Shown piece after piece: positions 57,801-64,000 of a DNA stretch of 64,000 nt. The first letter of the stretch is position 1, and each line of letters begins with the position of its first letter. The DNA lies in NCBI GenBank assembly GCA_035570275.1, contig DATMNI010000440.1, positions 1-64,000 of the forward strand, in the 5' to 3' direction. This DNA is from DATMNI01 sp035570275 (lineage in GTDB: Bacteria > Acidobacteriota > Terriglobia > Bryobacterales > Bryobacteraceae). The notes beneath the pieces are model-generated. The model was not told where the DNA came from. It ran no database searches and saw nothing but the letters and a program-made list of their open reading frames with translations. Position numbers and translations under genes: made by a program.

Positions 57801-57896
57801 GTGGCGGGACTGGCTTCGCGGCTGCTGCTATCGATCTTTCTGTCGCCGGTGCTTTACGCGCTGGTGGCGCGCGACGGCGATACGTTGCAGGTTTAG
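54810..57896 (+). CDS. Heavy-metal RND pump, CzcA-like
   Basis: The 1028-residue proton-driven pump has the RND pattern of 12 TM helices and two large periplasmic loops. The TM4 signature reads IDFGIIVDGAVVMVENIFRE. The DFGxxVDxxVxxxEN form, with two Asp and one Glu, is that of divalent-cation pumps (CzcA/CnrA/NccA: Zn, Co, Cd, Ni) and differs from CusA, which lacks the first Asp. Other landmarks are NLPIDAYPDLSPPHVEI at the N-terminus and FEYGANPYFVREQ in the pore domain. Export of Zn/Co/Cd-like cations to the outside is therefore likely. Confidence 0.93.
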   Translation: MIAKLVSFALRQRFLIVIASLALMIYGAVSFQNLPIDAYPDLSPPHVEIITQWPGHAAEEVERLVSIPIEIEMNGIPQLESLRSISLYGLSSVQMNFEYGANPYFVREQAFERVGNASLPSGLTPSLSPLFSPSGLIYRYVLQSTDRSPQDLKILEDWVLARHYRSIQGVADDSGFGGTTMQYQVLLDPNKLFAYGINVPQVVQQLGNNNANAGGGFYSQGGQFYYIRGLGLVRDMADIGNIVLQQKGGIPVYVKDIAKVQFGYAPRLGQFGYMKQDEAVEGVILMRVGEQAQVILRRVEAMTKELNERVLPPDVKVVPYYDRQSLIEETTKTVKDNLLRGMLLVLVILGLFLFSVRTALIVAATIPFALLFSFICLDWRHIPANLLSIGAIDFGIIVDGAVVMVENIFRELAARHGTEDYNVVDVIRAAAHDVERPIFYAIAVIIAGYLPIYVLTGPSGRLFQPMADTMSFALLGSLLCTLTLLPVLCSYFLRHRVHEPRQVVYDRIRSAYGWLLGRCLRNRLLTVAVILAIFGASLLLIPLIGGEFMPHLDEGALWVRATTPYTISFEESSKISPEIRNILLSFPQVTTVANELGRPDDGTDPTGFYNNEFYVGLKPYSDKSWTGGIRTKPQLVAAVQKKLVSFPGIIFNYTQPAEDAVDEAETGLKSALAVKIFGQDLPTLEDKAFQVKNILGKIPGIRDITVVRELGQPSLTITPDRAKLARYGLNVSDVNALVGTAMGGTAATQVIQGERQFDMIVRMQEPYRSDENAIRNMLIATADGQYLPLSQFCDIRVENGASLIYRESNSRYIGVQFSVEGRDLAGAVGEARRKVDAAVKLPIGYKFDWGGEYKDYLASQEQMKIILPMTVLLILLILFALYGNLKFPLIIFLSVLVTEPVGGLLALYLTHTNFSVSSMLGFVALMGVAVQTSVILYSFINKLRLEGRDIPTATLEASLLRLRPIMMTALVACFGLLPAAMSTGIGSDSQKPFAIVIVAGLASRLLLSIFLSPVLYALVARDGDTLQV

Positions 57897-57903
57897 GGAT
57901 GAT

Positions 57904-58058
57904 TGTGGGGCAGATTGGCAATCTGCGGCGGATTGTTAATCCGCCTGCGCGATGCGGCAGCGAGCCGGCCGTGCATTTGCTGTCTTCCCCGCGGGGGCTC
58001 GTCAAAGCGCGCAGCGGGCGGATTGCCAATCCGCCGCAGGTTCACAACCTGCCCCACA
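57904..58058. repeat. Dispersed palindromic repeat family A, copy 6 (most complete)
   Basis: A 155-bp unit with perfect 10-bp terminal inverted repeats, TGTGGGGCAG and CTGCCCCACA. Each end adds an inner palindrome (GGCGGATTGTTAATCCGCC at left, GGCGGATTGCCAATCCGCC at right). The centre shares GCCTGCGCGATGCGGCAGCG with copy 3. It lies between the czcA-like gene and the tolC-like gene, inside the operon, so it is transcribed and would fold into a large hairpin. Confidence 0.88.
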
Positions 58059-58082
58059 AGCGCCAGAAAAGAGGTGAGAAAA

Positions 58083-59333
58083 ATGCGGTGCATCATCCGG
58101 TATTTATGTGTGAGCCTTTGGATAGCAGGCGGCGCGGCCGCGCAGACGGCGCTCACCTGGCAGCAGGTGGCGGATAAGTTTCGGGCGGCCAATCCCAACC
58201 TGCGCGCCGGGGTCCTTAATATTCAGGAATCGAAGGCCTCTGAGATTACGGCCAACCTGCGGCCGAATCCCAGCGCCACCATGACGCTTGACCAGCTTCA
58301 GCCATTCAACGGCAATCCGTATCGGCCGCTTGGGGCCGCGCTGCCGCTGGTGACGTTCGACTATCTGCATGAGCGGCAGCACAAGCGCGAACTGCGCCTG
58401 GAAAGCGCGCAGCAGGGGACGGCGATCGCGGAATCGCAGCAGCAGGATCTGGAGCGCACTCTGCTGTTCAGCCTGCGCTCTGCCTTTGTGCAGACGCTGC
58501 AGGCCAAGGCTCTGTTGGCCAATGCCAAGGAGAACCTGGACTATTTCGATAAGGAACTGGCCATCAACCGCGACCGCTACAAGTCAGGAGATATCGCGCG
58601 TGTGGACCTGGACCGCATCGCGCTGCAGCGGGTGCAGTACGAGTCGGACTACCAGACGGCGCTGGTAAACACGCGGACGGCCCGAATCACGATGCTGATG
58701 CTGCTGAACGAGCGCACTCCGGTGGACCAGTTCGACGTGACCGGCCCCTTCGAGTTCCAAGAGCGGATTGCGGCGCTGGACGATTTTCATACCATGGCCG
58801 TGGCGGCGCGGCCGGACTTGCAGGCGGCGCTGCTGGCGGTGGAAAAAGCCGGGACGGATCACAAACTGGCGGTGGCCAATGGTTCCACCGATCCCACCTT
58901 CGCGCTGGATGTGGGACGCAATCCGCCGCTGACGCTTTACATGGGGGTGAGCGTCAACATCCCGCTGCGGATTTTCGACAGGAACCAGGGCGAGAAGGCG
59001 CGGACCCAGATCGACATCGCGCATGCCGAGCGGCAGAAAGACGCGGCCCAGGCGACGGTGTTCAGCGACGTGGATTCGGCGTACTTCACGCTGTTGAGTT
59101 CGGTGAGCCTGTTGGTGCCGTACAAGGCGGCGGACGGTTACCTGGAAACGGCCAAACGCATTCGCGACACGATTTCGTTTTCCTACCAGCGCGGCCAGGC
59201 GGCGCTGGTGGATTACCTGGACGCGCAGAGGGACTACCGCGCGACGGAAGTGGCGTACCTCAACCTGGTGGGCGCGTACCTGACCGCCGCGGGACAGTTG
59301 AACATGGCGGTGGGCAGGGAAGCTATTCCGTAG
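58083..59333 (+). CDS. TolC/CzcC-like outer-membrane efflux channel
   Basis: The 416-residue protein has a signal peptide (RYLCVSLWIAGGAAAQ) and two outer-membrane-efflux repeats of long helices and strands (LTWQQVADKFRAANPNLRAG, RYKSGDIARVDLDRIALQRV, SYQRGQAALVDYLDAQRDYR), the trimeric TolC architecture. It completes the tripartite metal pump. ATG 58083 has a strong GAGGTGAG ribosome site, which is needed because a repeat element separates it from czcA. Confidence 0.9.
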   Translation: MRCIIRYLCVSLWIAGGAAAQTALTWQQVADKFRAANPNLRAGVLNIQESKASEITANLRPNPSATMTLDQLQPFNGNPYRPLGAALPLVTFDYLHERQHKRELRLESAQQGTAIAESQQQDLERTLLFSLRSAFVQTLQAKALLANAKENLDYFDKELAINRDRYKSGDIARVDLDRIALQRVQYESDYQTALVNTRTARITMLMLLNERTPVDQFDVTGPFEFQERIAALDDFHTMAVAARPDLQAALLAVEKAGTDHKLAVANGSTDPTFALDVGRNPPLTLYMGVSVNIPLRIFDRNQGEKARTQIDIAHAERQKDAAQATVFSDVDSAYFTLLSSVSLLVPYKAADGYLETAKRIRDTISFSYQRGQAALVDYLDAQRDYRATEVAYLNLVGAYLTAAGQLNMAVGREAIP

Positions 59334-59514
59334 GCGTTAAGACGCCGTTGGCAAAAAGAGCTTGGCTGGTTCATTTTCGTGAACGGCGTTTCACGGGAGG
59401 AATCCGGCCGTCAATCGGGACTAGCTGCCGTTGTTTCACTTTCCGATAACGCCGTCTTTTCGCCCACTATCCCGTTACGGCCTAATGTGACGGGACTTCG
59501 TCCGTCCAAGATAT

Positions 59515-60183
59515 GTGGACTGCGCTGGAGCGGTGCGTACATTGAGACGTTTGCCGTTGTGGCTCAGCGCCGTTGGCGGCTTACTTTTCCTTCCAGGAAT
59601 CCTATGGGTTGCTGCCTCAGGGACGCGCCTCAACGACGACGACGCGTCGATTGCGCTCCAGCCTCTAACTCGAATCCACCTTGATGGTATTGACAACGGG
59701 CCGCTCTCGGCGGCGCTCATCGTCCCTAACACGGCCCGATGGACGAGAATTCGCAAGGCATGCGGAGAACCGGAGTTCGTCATCAGCGCAGTAGAACCAA
59801 CGGGAAGGTTTGCTCTCTGCTTGCCAGAAATGCCCGTGCGGATCGAACTGAACGATCAGACGGGCAGGGTCATCCCTCTTCAACCTGATGGTGGACCTTA
59901 TGGCTATTCGACTAGCTGCGAATCAAGCAGTCTGCGATTTCATGCCGCGCTTGGGGGCGGGTTCACGCTGAAGGTCACGAAAACAGGAATACGCATCGTA
60001 CCCGCCGGTGATCTCATCGTCGTAAGTGACTGGTACAACATGAAGGACAAGCTCGTCGGGCTGTCTCTGGACCACGATGTTGAGTCTCTCGTAACGTGGC
60101 TCTCGATCGTCGGCTTTCTACTCGTTTTATCCGGCGCGGGTGTCTTCACCAGGAACCGCGTTTGCCACCATCGCGGCGAGTAG
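59515..60183 (+). CDS. Hypothetical membrane-anchored protein
   Basis: The 222-residue product starts at GTG 59515 and has a TM helix at residues ~14-34 (PLWLSAVGGLLFLPGILWVA) and a second at ~190-210 (VTWLSIVGFLLVLSGAGVFT) enclosing an extracytoplasmic beta-rich domain (RIELNDQTGRVIPLQPDGG, FTLKVTKTGIRIVPAGDLIV). No family is recognised. It is separated by 180 bases from the efflux operon, and its codon use is somewhat less GC-biased. Confidence 0.6.
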   Translation: MDCAGAVRTLRRLPLWLSAVGGLLFLPGILWVAASGTRLNDDDASIALQPLTRIHLDGIDNGPLSAALIVPNTARWTRIRKACGEPEFVISAVEPTGRFALCLPEMPVRIELNDQTGRVIPLQPDGGPYGYSTSCESSSLRFHAALGGGFTLKVTKTGIRIVPAGDLIVVSDWYNMKDKLVGLSLDHDVESLVTWLSIVGFLLVLSGAGVFTRNRVCHHRGE

Positions 60184-60344
60184 CTCTTCAACTACCCTGC
60201 CGCCATTCGCCGTCAAGGTCCCCAGCGCCGAGACTCAGGACGGCGGCTCGCCGCCACTGATGCGGTTTGATTTCGCCTGGGGGCGCGAGTCCTCGCTCGA
60301 TGGTGCGAGTTCTACGGCGAAGCGGACATGGGACAATGGTCATC

Positions 60345-60596
60345 ATGCAGGCTACAGTGGAACTCCCCGAGGTGGTCTTCCAGCAACTCGAGATGCTTGC
60401 CAGGCGAGAAGGCGCCACGTCCGGCGATCTGATTCGGCGGATTGTGGAGGAGCATGTGGCACACTGCCAGCCACCCGCTCAGCGCATCTTCAACGTATCT
60501 CTACCCCTGATCCCCGCCTCCGAAACCGGACCGATCCGGCCCGTCACGGGCAGGGATGTGGACGAATTAATGTCAGATGATCATTTCGCTGCCTGA
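60345..60596 (+). CDS. VapB-like antitoxin of a broken pair
   Basis: The ~83-residue product (MQATVELPEVVFQQLEMLAR, then GATSGDLIRRIVEEHVAHCQ) has a ribbon-helix-helix N-terminus and a flexible acidic tail (RPVTGRDVDELMSDDHFAA). ATG 60336 is an alternative start three codons upstream. Its stop lies 20 bases inside the start of the PIN gene, the usual overlap. The antitoxin is complete though the toxin is truncated. Confidence 0.72.
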   Translation: MQATVELPEVVFQQLEMLARREGATSGDLIRRIVEEHVAHCQPPAQRIFNVSLPLIPASETGPIRPVTGRDVDELMSDDHFAA

Positions 60597-60750
60597 CGTC
60601 AACATATGGATCGCGCTCGCGGCTGAGGGCCACGTTCACCACGTGCACCCGAGCACCGGGCAGCACCGGCACCCGAGCAACCCGACCGCCAGATACTTGT
60701 CCGATCGGGTGTATACTAGCCATGCTTGGCATCACGGGAGGCAGTGCTGA
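60577..60750 (+). pseudogene. VapC toxin truncated after its first strand and helix
   Basis: The frame begins MIISLPDVNIWIALAAEGHV HH, the perfect N-terminus of a PIN toxin with its first catalytic Asp. The family would continue with ~110 more residues including the Glu and later Asp. Instead the sequence turns into low-complexity HPSTGQHRHPSNP and unrelated codons up to the stop at 60748. Most of the toxin has been deleted, so it cannot be active. Confidence 0.8.
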
Positions 60751-61664
60751 TGAAACCTGTTAGCCGAAGATCCTTTCTCGGATCGATACCCGGAGCGCTG
60801 CTAGTCGCGGCGGCGCAGCCGTCCCCGGGCGACGTGTTACCAAACCGCCCGAAAGTGCCCGGCACACTGAGTCTTCGGGCACGCCGCCGAACCAGAGAAG
60901 CGGAAGCCTCCGAGCAGGTTCTGCACTGGCCGGTGGCGCGCACAGCGATCATCATCTGCGACATGTGGAACACGCACACCTGCGGTATGTCGGCGCAACG
61001 AGTGGCCTTGATGGCGCCACGGATGAATCAGGTGGTCAGCGCCGCCCGCGGTCTGGGAGTGATGATCATCCACGCGCCAAGCGACACGATGAAATACTAC
61101 GAAGGTACCGCGTGGCGTGAGCGGATGCGCAATGCTCCCACGGCAGCGTCTCCATTCCCCATCATTGCGCGCTGCCCGCGTGTCCCTGAGGAAGAACGGG
61201 ATTTCCCGATCGATGACTCCGCCGGCGGGTGCGATGACCCGATAGTGAACCAGTTCGAAGGGCCGCCTTACCCCTGGTCTCGCGAGCATCCAGCCATCGA
61301 CATCGTAGGCTTCGATGGTGTCAGCGAAAGCGGCCAGGAGATTTACAACTTCTGCAAGCAGGAAGGCATCGACAAGATTGTTCTGATGGGCGTCCATACC
61401 AATATCTGCATCCTGAATCGCGGTTTCGGGGCGCGGCAGATGACGCGGCTCGGCTTCGAGGTGGTGCTGGCGCGGGACCTTACCGACGCCATGTATGATC
61501 CGCGAACCCGGCCATTCGTAAGTCACGCACGCGGTACCGAGCTGGTCATAGAGCACATCGAAACAATGTGGTGTCCTTCCATACTCGGCGAGGACTTGAC
61601 CCGGGTCGTACCCGGCTCCGCCAATCCGCCACGCGGGGGGATTGTCAAGAGAACCGCGGGGTAG
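60750..61664 (+). CDS. Tat-exported isochorismatase-fold cysteine hydrolase
   Basis: The 304-residue protein carries a twin-arginine signal (SRRSFLGSIPGALLVAAAQ) and an isochorismatase-like domain with the catalytic Asp in TAIIICDMWNTHT near residue 73 and the nucleophile Cys in VLMGVHTNICILNRG near residue 219. Members cleave amides (nicotinamidase, N-carbamoylsarcosine amidase) or isochorismate; an amidase is more likely for a Tat-exported enzyme with Cys. GGGAGG precedes ATG 60750 and overlaps the toxin remnant. Confidence 0.85.
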   Translation: MKPVSRRSFLGSIPGALLVAAAQPSPGDVLPNRPKVPGTLSLRARRRTREAEASEQVLHWPVARTAIIICDMWNTHTCGMSAQRVALMAPRMNQVVSAARGLGVMIIHAPSDTMKYYEGTAWRERMRNAPTAASPFPIIARCPRVPEEERDFPIDDSAGGCDDPIVNQFEGPPYPWSREHPAIDIVGFDGVSESGQEIYNFCKQEGIDKIVLMGVHTNICILNRGFGARQMTRLGFEVVLARDLTDAMYDPRTRPFVSHARGTELVIEHIETMWCPSILGEDLTRVVPGSANPPRGGIVKRTAG

Positions 61665-61792
61665 GTGCAGCCGATCGCATTTTCAATCCTGCGCGCATCT
61701 CTCGGAGCTTTGCCGAACGCCGAACGCTCTAGTCGCGGCGTGACTCGCGGAAAGCCGGGTCATGAGCGGATGAATCACGATAAACTCGTCTG

Positions 61793-63880
61793 GTGAAACG
61801 AGCGAGCCAGGAACGCGGCCGGCGTCATCCCTCGTCAACCGATCGGAAAAACGCAGACCCGGCGCGCCAACCCAGCGAACTCTGGATCTATCTCACGCTG
61901 CTTTTAATCACACTCGCGATTTATAGCCCGGTTCGGGAGTACGGCTTCATCAATTACGACGACCCGGAGTACATCGTCAACAATGCGCACGTGCGGGATG
62001 GACTGACGTCCGCAGGTCTGGTTTGGGCATTCACTTCGGGCTACGCCTCAAATTGGTTTCCGCTCACCTGGCTCTCCCACATGCTGGATTGCCAACTGTT
62101 CGGGCTGCAAAGCGGCCCGCACCATCTTACGAATGTGGCGCTTCACGCCATCGGCACACTTCTCCTTTTCGCGTTCCTGAAACGAACCACCGGAGCACGT
62201 TGGCGCAGCGCTTTTGTGGCATTCGTCTTTGGTCTGCACCCGCTCCACGTCGAATCGGTGGCGTGGGTGGCGGAGCGCAAGGACGTGCTCAGCGCGCTTT
62301 TCTGGATGCTCACGTTCTGGGCCTACTTGAAGTACACTGAGCTGCCATCGGCGCCGAAATATCTGCTGGTCGTTCTAACGTTCTGCTGCGGATTGATGTC
62401 CAAGCCGATGACCGTCACGCTTCCTCTGGTATTGCTGCTCCTGGATGTGTGGCCTTTACGCCGCTTGGAAGCGGCCAGGTCCAGCGCTGGTCTTTTGATC
62501 GAGAAGGTCCCGTTATTTGTACTTTCGATCGCGGCGTCGGTTGTGACCTATCTGGTTCAAGAGCGCGGAGGCTCGGTATCGTCGATCGATCAGATTCCGA
62601 TGGCCGCGCGGATCGGGAACGCGCTGGTGTCCTATCTGCTCTACATCGCCAAACTATGTTGGCCTTCTCATCTCGCGGTATTCTATCCATTTCCGGAATC
62701 ACAGCCAAGCTTACTGGGAATCCTCAGTGCCTCGACAATCGTCTGTGTGACGGCGCTTGCTGTCCGCATGATCCGGCAGCGCCCGTACTTCGCCGTCGGA
62801 TGGCTCTGGTACCTGGTCACTCTGGTGCCGGTCATCGGCCTGGTGCAGGTCGGACTCCAATCCAGGGCCGATCGCTACACTTACATTCCACTGATCGGCA
62901 TTTCGATCGTCCTGGCATGGGGAGTCAACGAGCTGTTTGGGCGTATGGGTTGGAGCCAATCCGCACTGGCGATTCTGACGGTCGCGGCATGCGCGGCCTG
63001 GTCTGCTGTGACGTGGGTCGATTTGGGATTCTGGCGGAATAGCATCACGCTCTTTGAGCGTGCCATCGAAGTTACCGATGGGAATTACGTGGCATACAAC
63101 AATCTCGGCACGGCGATGAGGGAGGATGGGCGAGTCACCGAAGCAGTCTCCGATTTCCAGACCGCGGCGGCGATCCGGCCGCAAGCGCCCGACATTCAGG
63201 AGAACCTGGGCGAGGCCCTCATTGCCGCGGGCAGAGCCGAAGAGGCTGAGCCGCACCTGCTCGAAGCGCTTCGGCTAAGGCCGGATTTTGCCAAGGCGCA
63301 CGTCGATCTGGCATCGGCGCTGATCCGGCGAGGCCGGTTCGATGACGCCGGGTCTCACTACCGGATGGCTCTCCAGCTTCAACCGGACAGCGCCGAAGCG
63401 CACTACGGATTAGGCGGTGTTCTCGCGGCTCAAGGTAACATGCAGGAAGCAACCGCGCAGTTTCAGGCGGGCCTTCCCTATTTGCTCGAAGAATTGAAAA
63501 GAAAGCCGGACTCCGTCGACGGCCATTACAACCTGGGAACGGTCTACGCCATGATGGGACGAGTTGACGAGGCCATCGTTCAGTTCGGTGAAGCGGTGCG
63601 GATTCGGCCCGACGACGCCGAAGCCCGGGTAAACCTGGGGACGGCGCTGGCAACTCGCGAGCGGATGAGCGAGGCTCGCGATCAATTCGCCGCGGCCGTG
63701 AAGTTGAAGCCAGACTATCCGCGGGCGCATCTTGGTCTCGCCCGCGCATTGGGATCGCTAGGCCTGCAGGATCAAGCGATACGAGAGTTCTCCGAAGTCC
63801 TTCGGCTAAAGCCTGACTCTGCCGAGGCGCGGCAAAGTCTGGATCTGTACTTACACGCCTTGCATCCGCCGGCTAAGTGA
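61793..63880 (+). CDS. Membrane protein with C-terminal TPR array (TMTC-like)
   Basis: The 695-residue protein begins at GTG 61793 with about ten TM helices (residues ~30-415). The first loop holds GFINYDDPEYIVNN and SNWFPLTWLSHMLDCQLFGL, then GLHPLHVESVAWVAERKDVL, features shared with TMTC-type O-mannosyltransferases and related bacterial GT-C proteins. The last ~270 residues are eight or so TPRs (AYNNLGTAMREDGRVTEAVS, AHYGLGGVLAAQGNMQEATA). A role in O-glycosylation of exported proteins is possible but inferred. Confidence 0.82.
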   Translation: MKRASQERGRRHPSSTDRKNADPARQPSELWIYLTLLLITLAIYSPVREYGFINYDDPEYIVNNAHVRDGLTSAGLVWAFTSGYASNWFPLTWLSHMLDCQLFGLQSGPHHLTNVALHAIGTLLLFAFLKRTTGARWRSAFVAFVFGLHPLHVESVAWVAERKDVLSALFWMLTFWAYLKYTELPSAPKYLLVVLTFCCGLMSKPMTVTLPLVLLLLDVWPLRRLEAARSSAGLLIEKVPLFVLSIAASVVTYLVQERGGSVSSIDQIPMAARIGNALVSYLLYIAKLCWPSHLAVFYPFPESQPSLLGILSASTIVCVTALAVRMIRQRPYFAVGWLWYLVTLVPVIGLVQVGLQSRADRYTYIPLIGISIVLAWGVNELFGRMGWSQSALAILTVAACAAWSAVTWVDLGFWRNSITLFERAIEVTDGNYVAYNNLGTAMREDGRVTEAVSDFQTAAAIRPQAPDIQENLGEALIAAGRAEEAEPHLLEALRLRPDFAKAHVDLASALIRRGRFDDAGSHYRMALQLQPDSAEAHYGLGGVLAAQGNMQEATAQFQAGLPYLLEELKRKPDSVDGHYNLGTVYAMMGRVDEAIVQFGEAVRIRPDDAEARVNLGTALATRERMSEARDQFAAAVKLKPDYPRAHLGLARALGSLGLQDQAIREFSEVLRLKPDSAEARQSLDLYLHALHPPAK

Positions 63881-63914
63881 CTCTGCGTACGGTATTCTCT
63901 CGGATGGCATCAGT

Positions 63915-64000
63915 ATGGTCAAGCACGATTCTGCAGTGACTGAACAGGATGTGATCGAGCGCCTCCGCGGGCGCGTTTCGTTGCCCCGAGCCTCGGGGCT
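63915..64000 (+). CDS. Start of an unidentified gene (3' end outside window)
   Basis: ATG 63915 opens MVKHDSAVTEQDVIERLRGR VSLPRASG and is still open at the window edge. Too short to recognise. No strong ribosome site is visible, but the frame follows the TPR gene by only 34 bases. Confidence 0.4.
   Translation, partial: MVKHDSAVTEQDVIERLRGRVSLPRASG

Noticed and set aside
57903..58082. Extended start of the TolC-like gene inside the family A repeat
   Set aside because: A strong ribosome site and signal peptide mark ATG 58083; the upstream frame is again repeat translation.
1..64000. Prophage or integrated plasmid
   Set aside because: No integrase, terminase, capsid, replication or conjugation genes were found on either strand.

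Overview
The window looks like a stretch of a high-GC chromosome from an acidobacterium of the Solibacter/Bryobacter group. The best markers are a secreted IPT/TIG-repeat protein ending in the TIGR03437-type domain that is expanded in Solibacter, several dispersed palindromic repeats that read as GQVxNLRRIxNPP, a sortilin-like BNR protein, and many small toxin-antitoxin (TA) modules. No rRNA, convincing tRNA, phage or CRISPR was seen. The assignment is inferred from gene content, not from a marker gene.

Layout. 1-9.8 kb: the end of an NHL-propeller protein, the TIGR03437 protein, a serine hydrolase, a wrecked VapBC module, a receiver-domain relic, and a YfhO-like membrane protein coupled to a hexuronate-type MFS transporter. 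9.6-18.8 kb: an accessory patch with a TacAT pair, an M48 protease/TPR protein with a secreted partner, a VapB-PIN cassette caught between two copies of a D-aminoacylase 3' end, a Uma2 nuclease, ParDE, and a nucleotidyltransferase pair next to its own decayed duplicate. 19.1-33.2 kb: one long co-directional operon of MoxR/DUF58/von Willebrand type (a GATase/vWA-like membrane protein, a caspase-like peptidase, a TPR gluzincin, MoxR, DUF58, BatA-like, and a giant DUF4175 protein with 28 GQQ repeats). It is interrupted between moxR and DUF58 by a GxxExxY nuclease gene inside nested inverted repeats.

33.5-50.4 kb: mostly minus-strand genes. These are an orphan 302-aa protein, an ECF sigma factor with a membrane partner, a MazEF-like pair with a frameshifted toxin, a 1106-aa sortilin-like protein, GuaA, a second serine hydrolase, an S41 protease, NusB, RibH and an enoyl-CoA hydratase. 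Next comes a zinc-peptidase/TPR gene bounded by inverted, iteron-bearing ends that resemble IS21-type termini. 50.4-64 kb: a secreted beta-barrel-like protein, a large membrane protein, a divalent-metal RND efflux operon (small Cys/His-rich leader protein, CzcB, CzcA, TolC-like), a VapB with a truncated VapC, a Tat-exported isochorismatase-fold hydrolase, and a membrane-TPR protein.

Two themes stand out. First, several TA toxins are broken (VapC by fusion plus frameshift, ParE and MazF by single-base indels, a second VapC by truncation) while neighbouring antitoxins and very long housekeeping genes are intact. Second, inverted-repeat modules of several kinds are scattered here, and some form the 5' ends of genes or bracket cargo genes that are not transposases.
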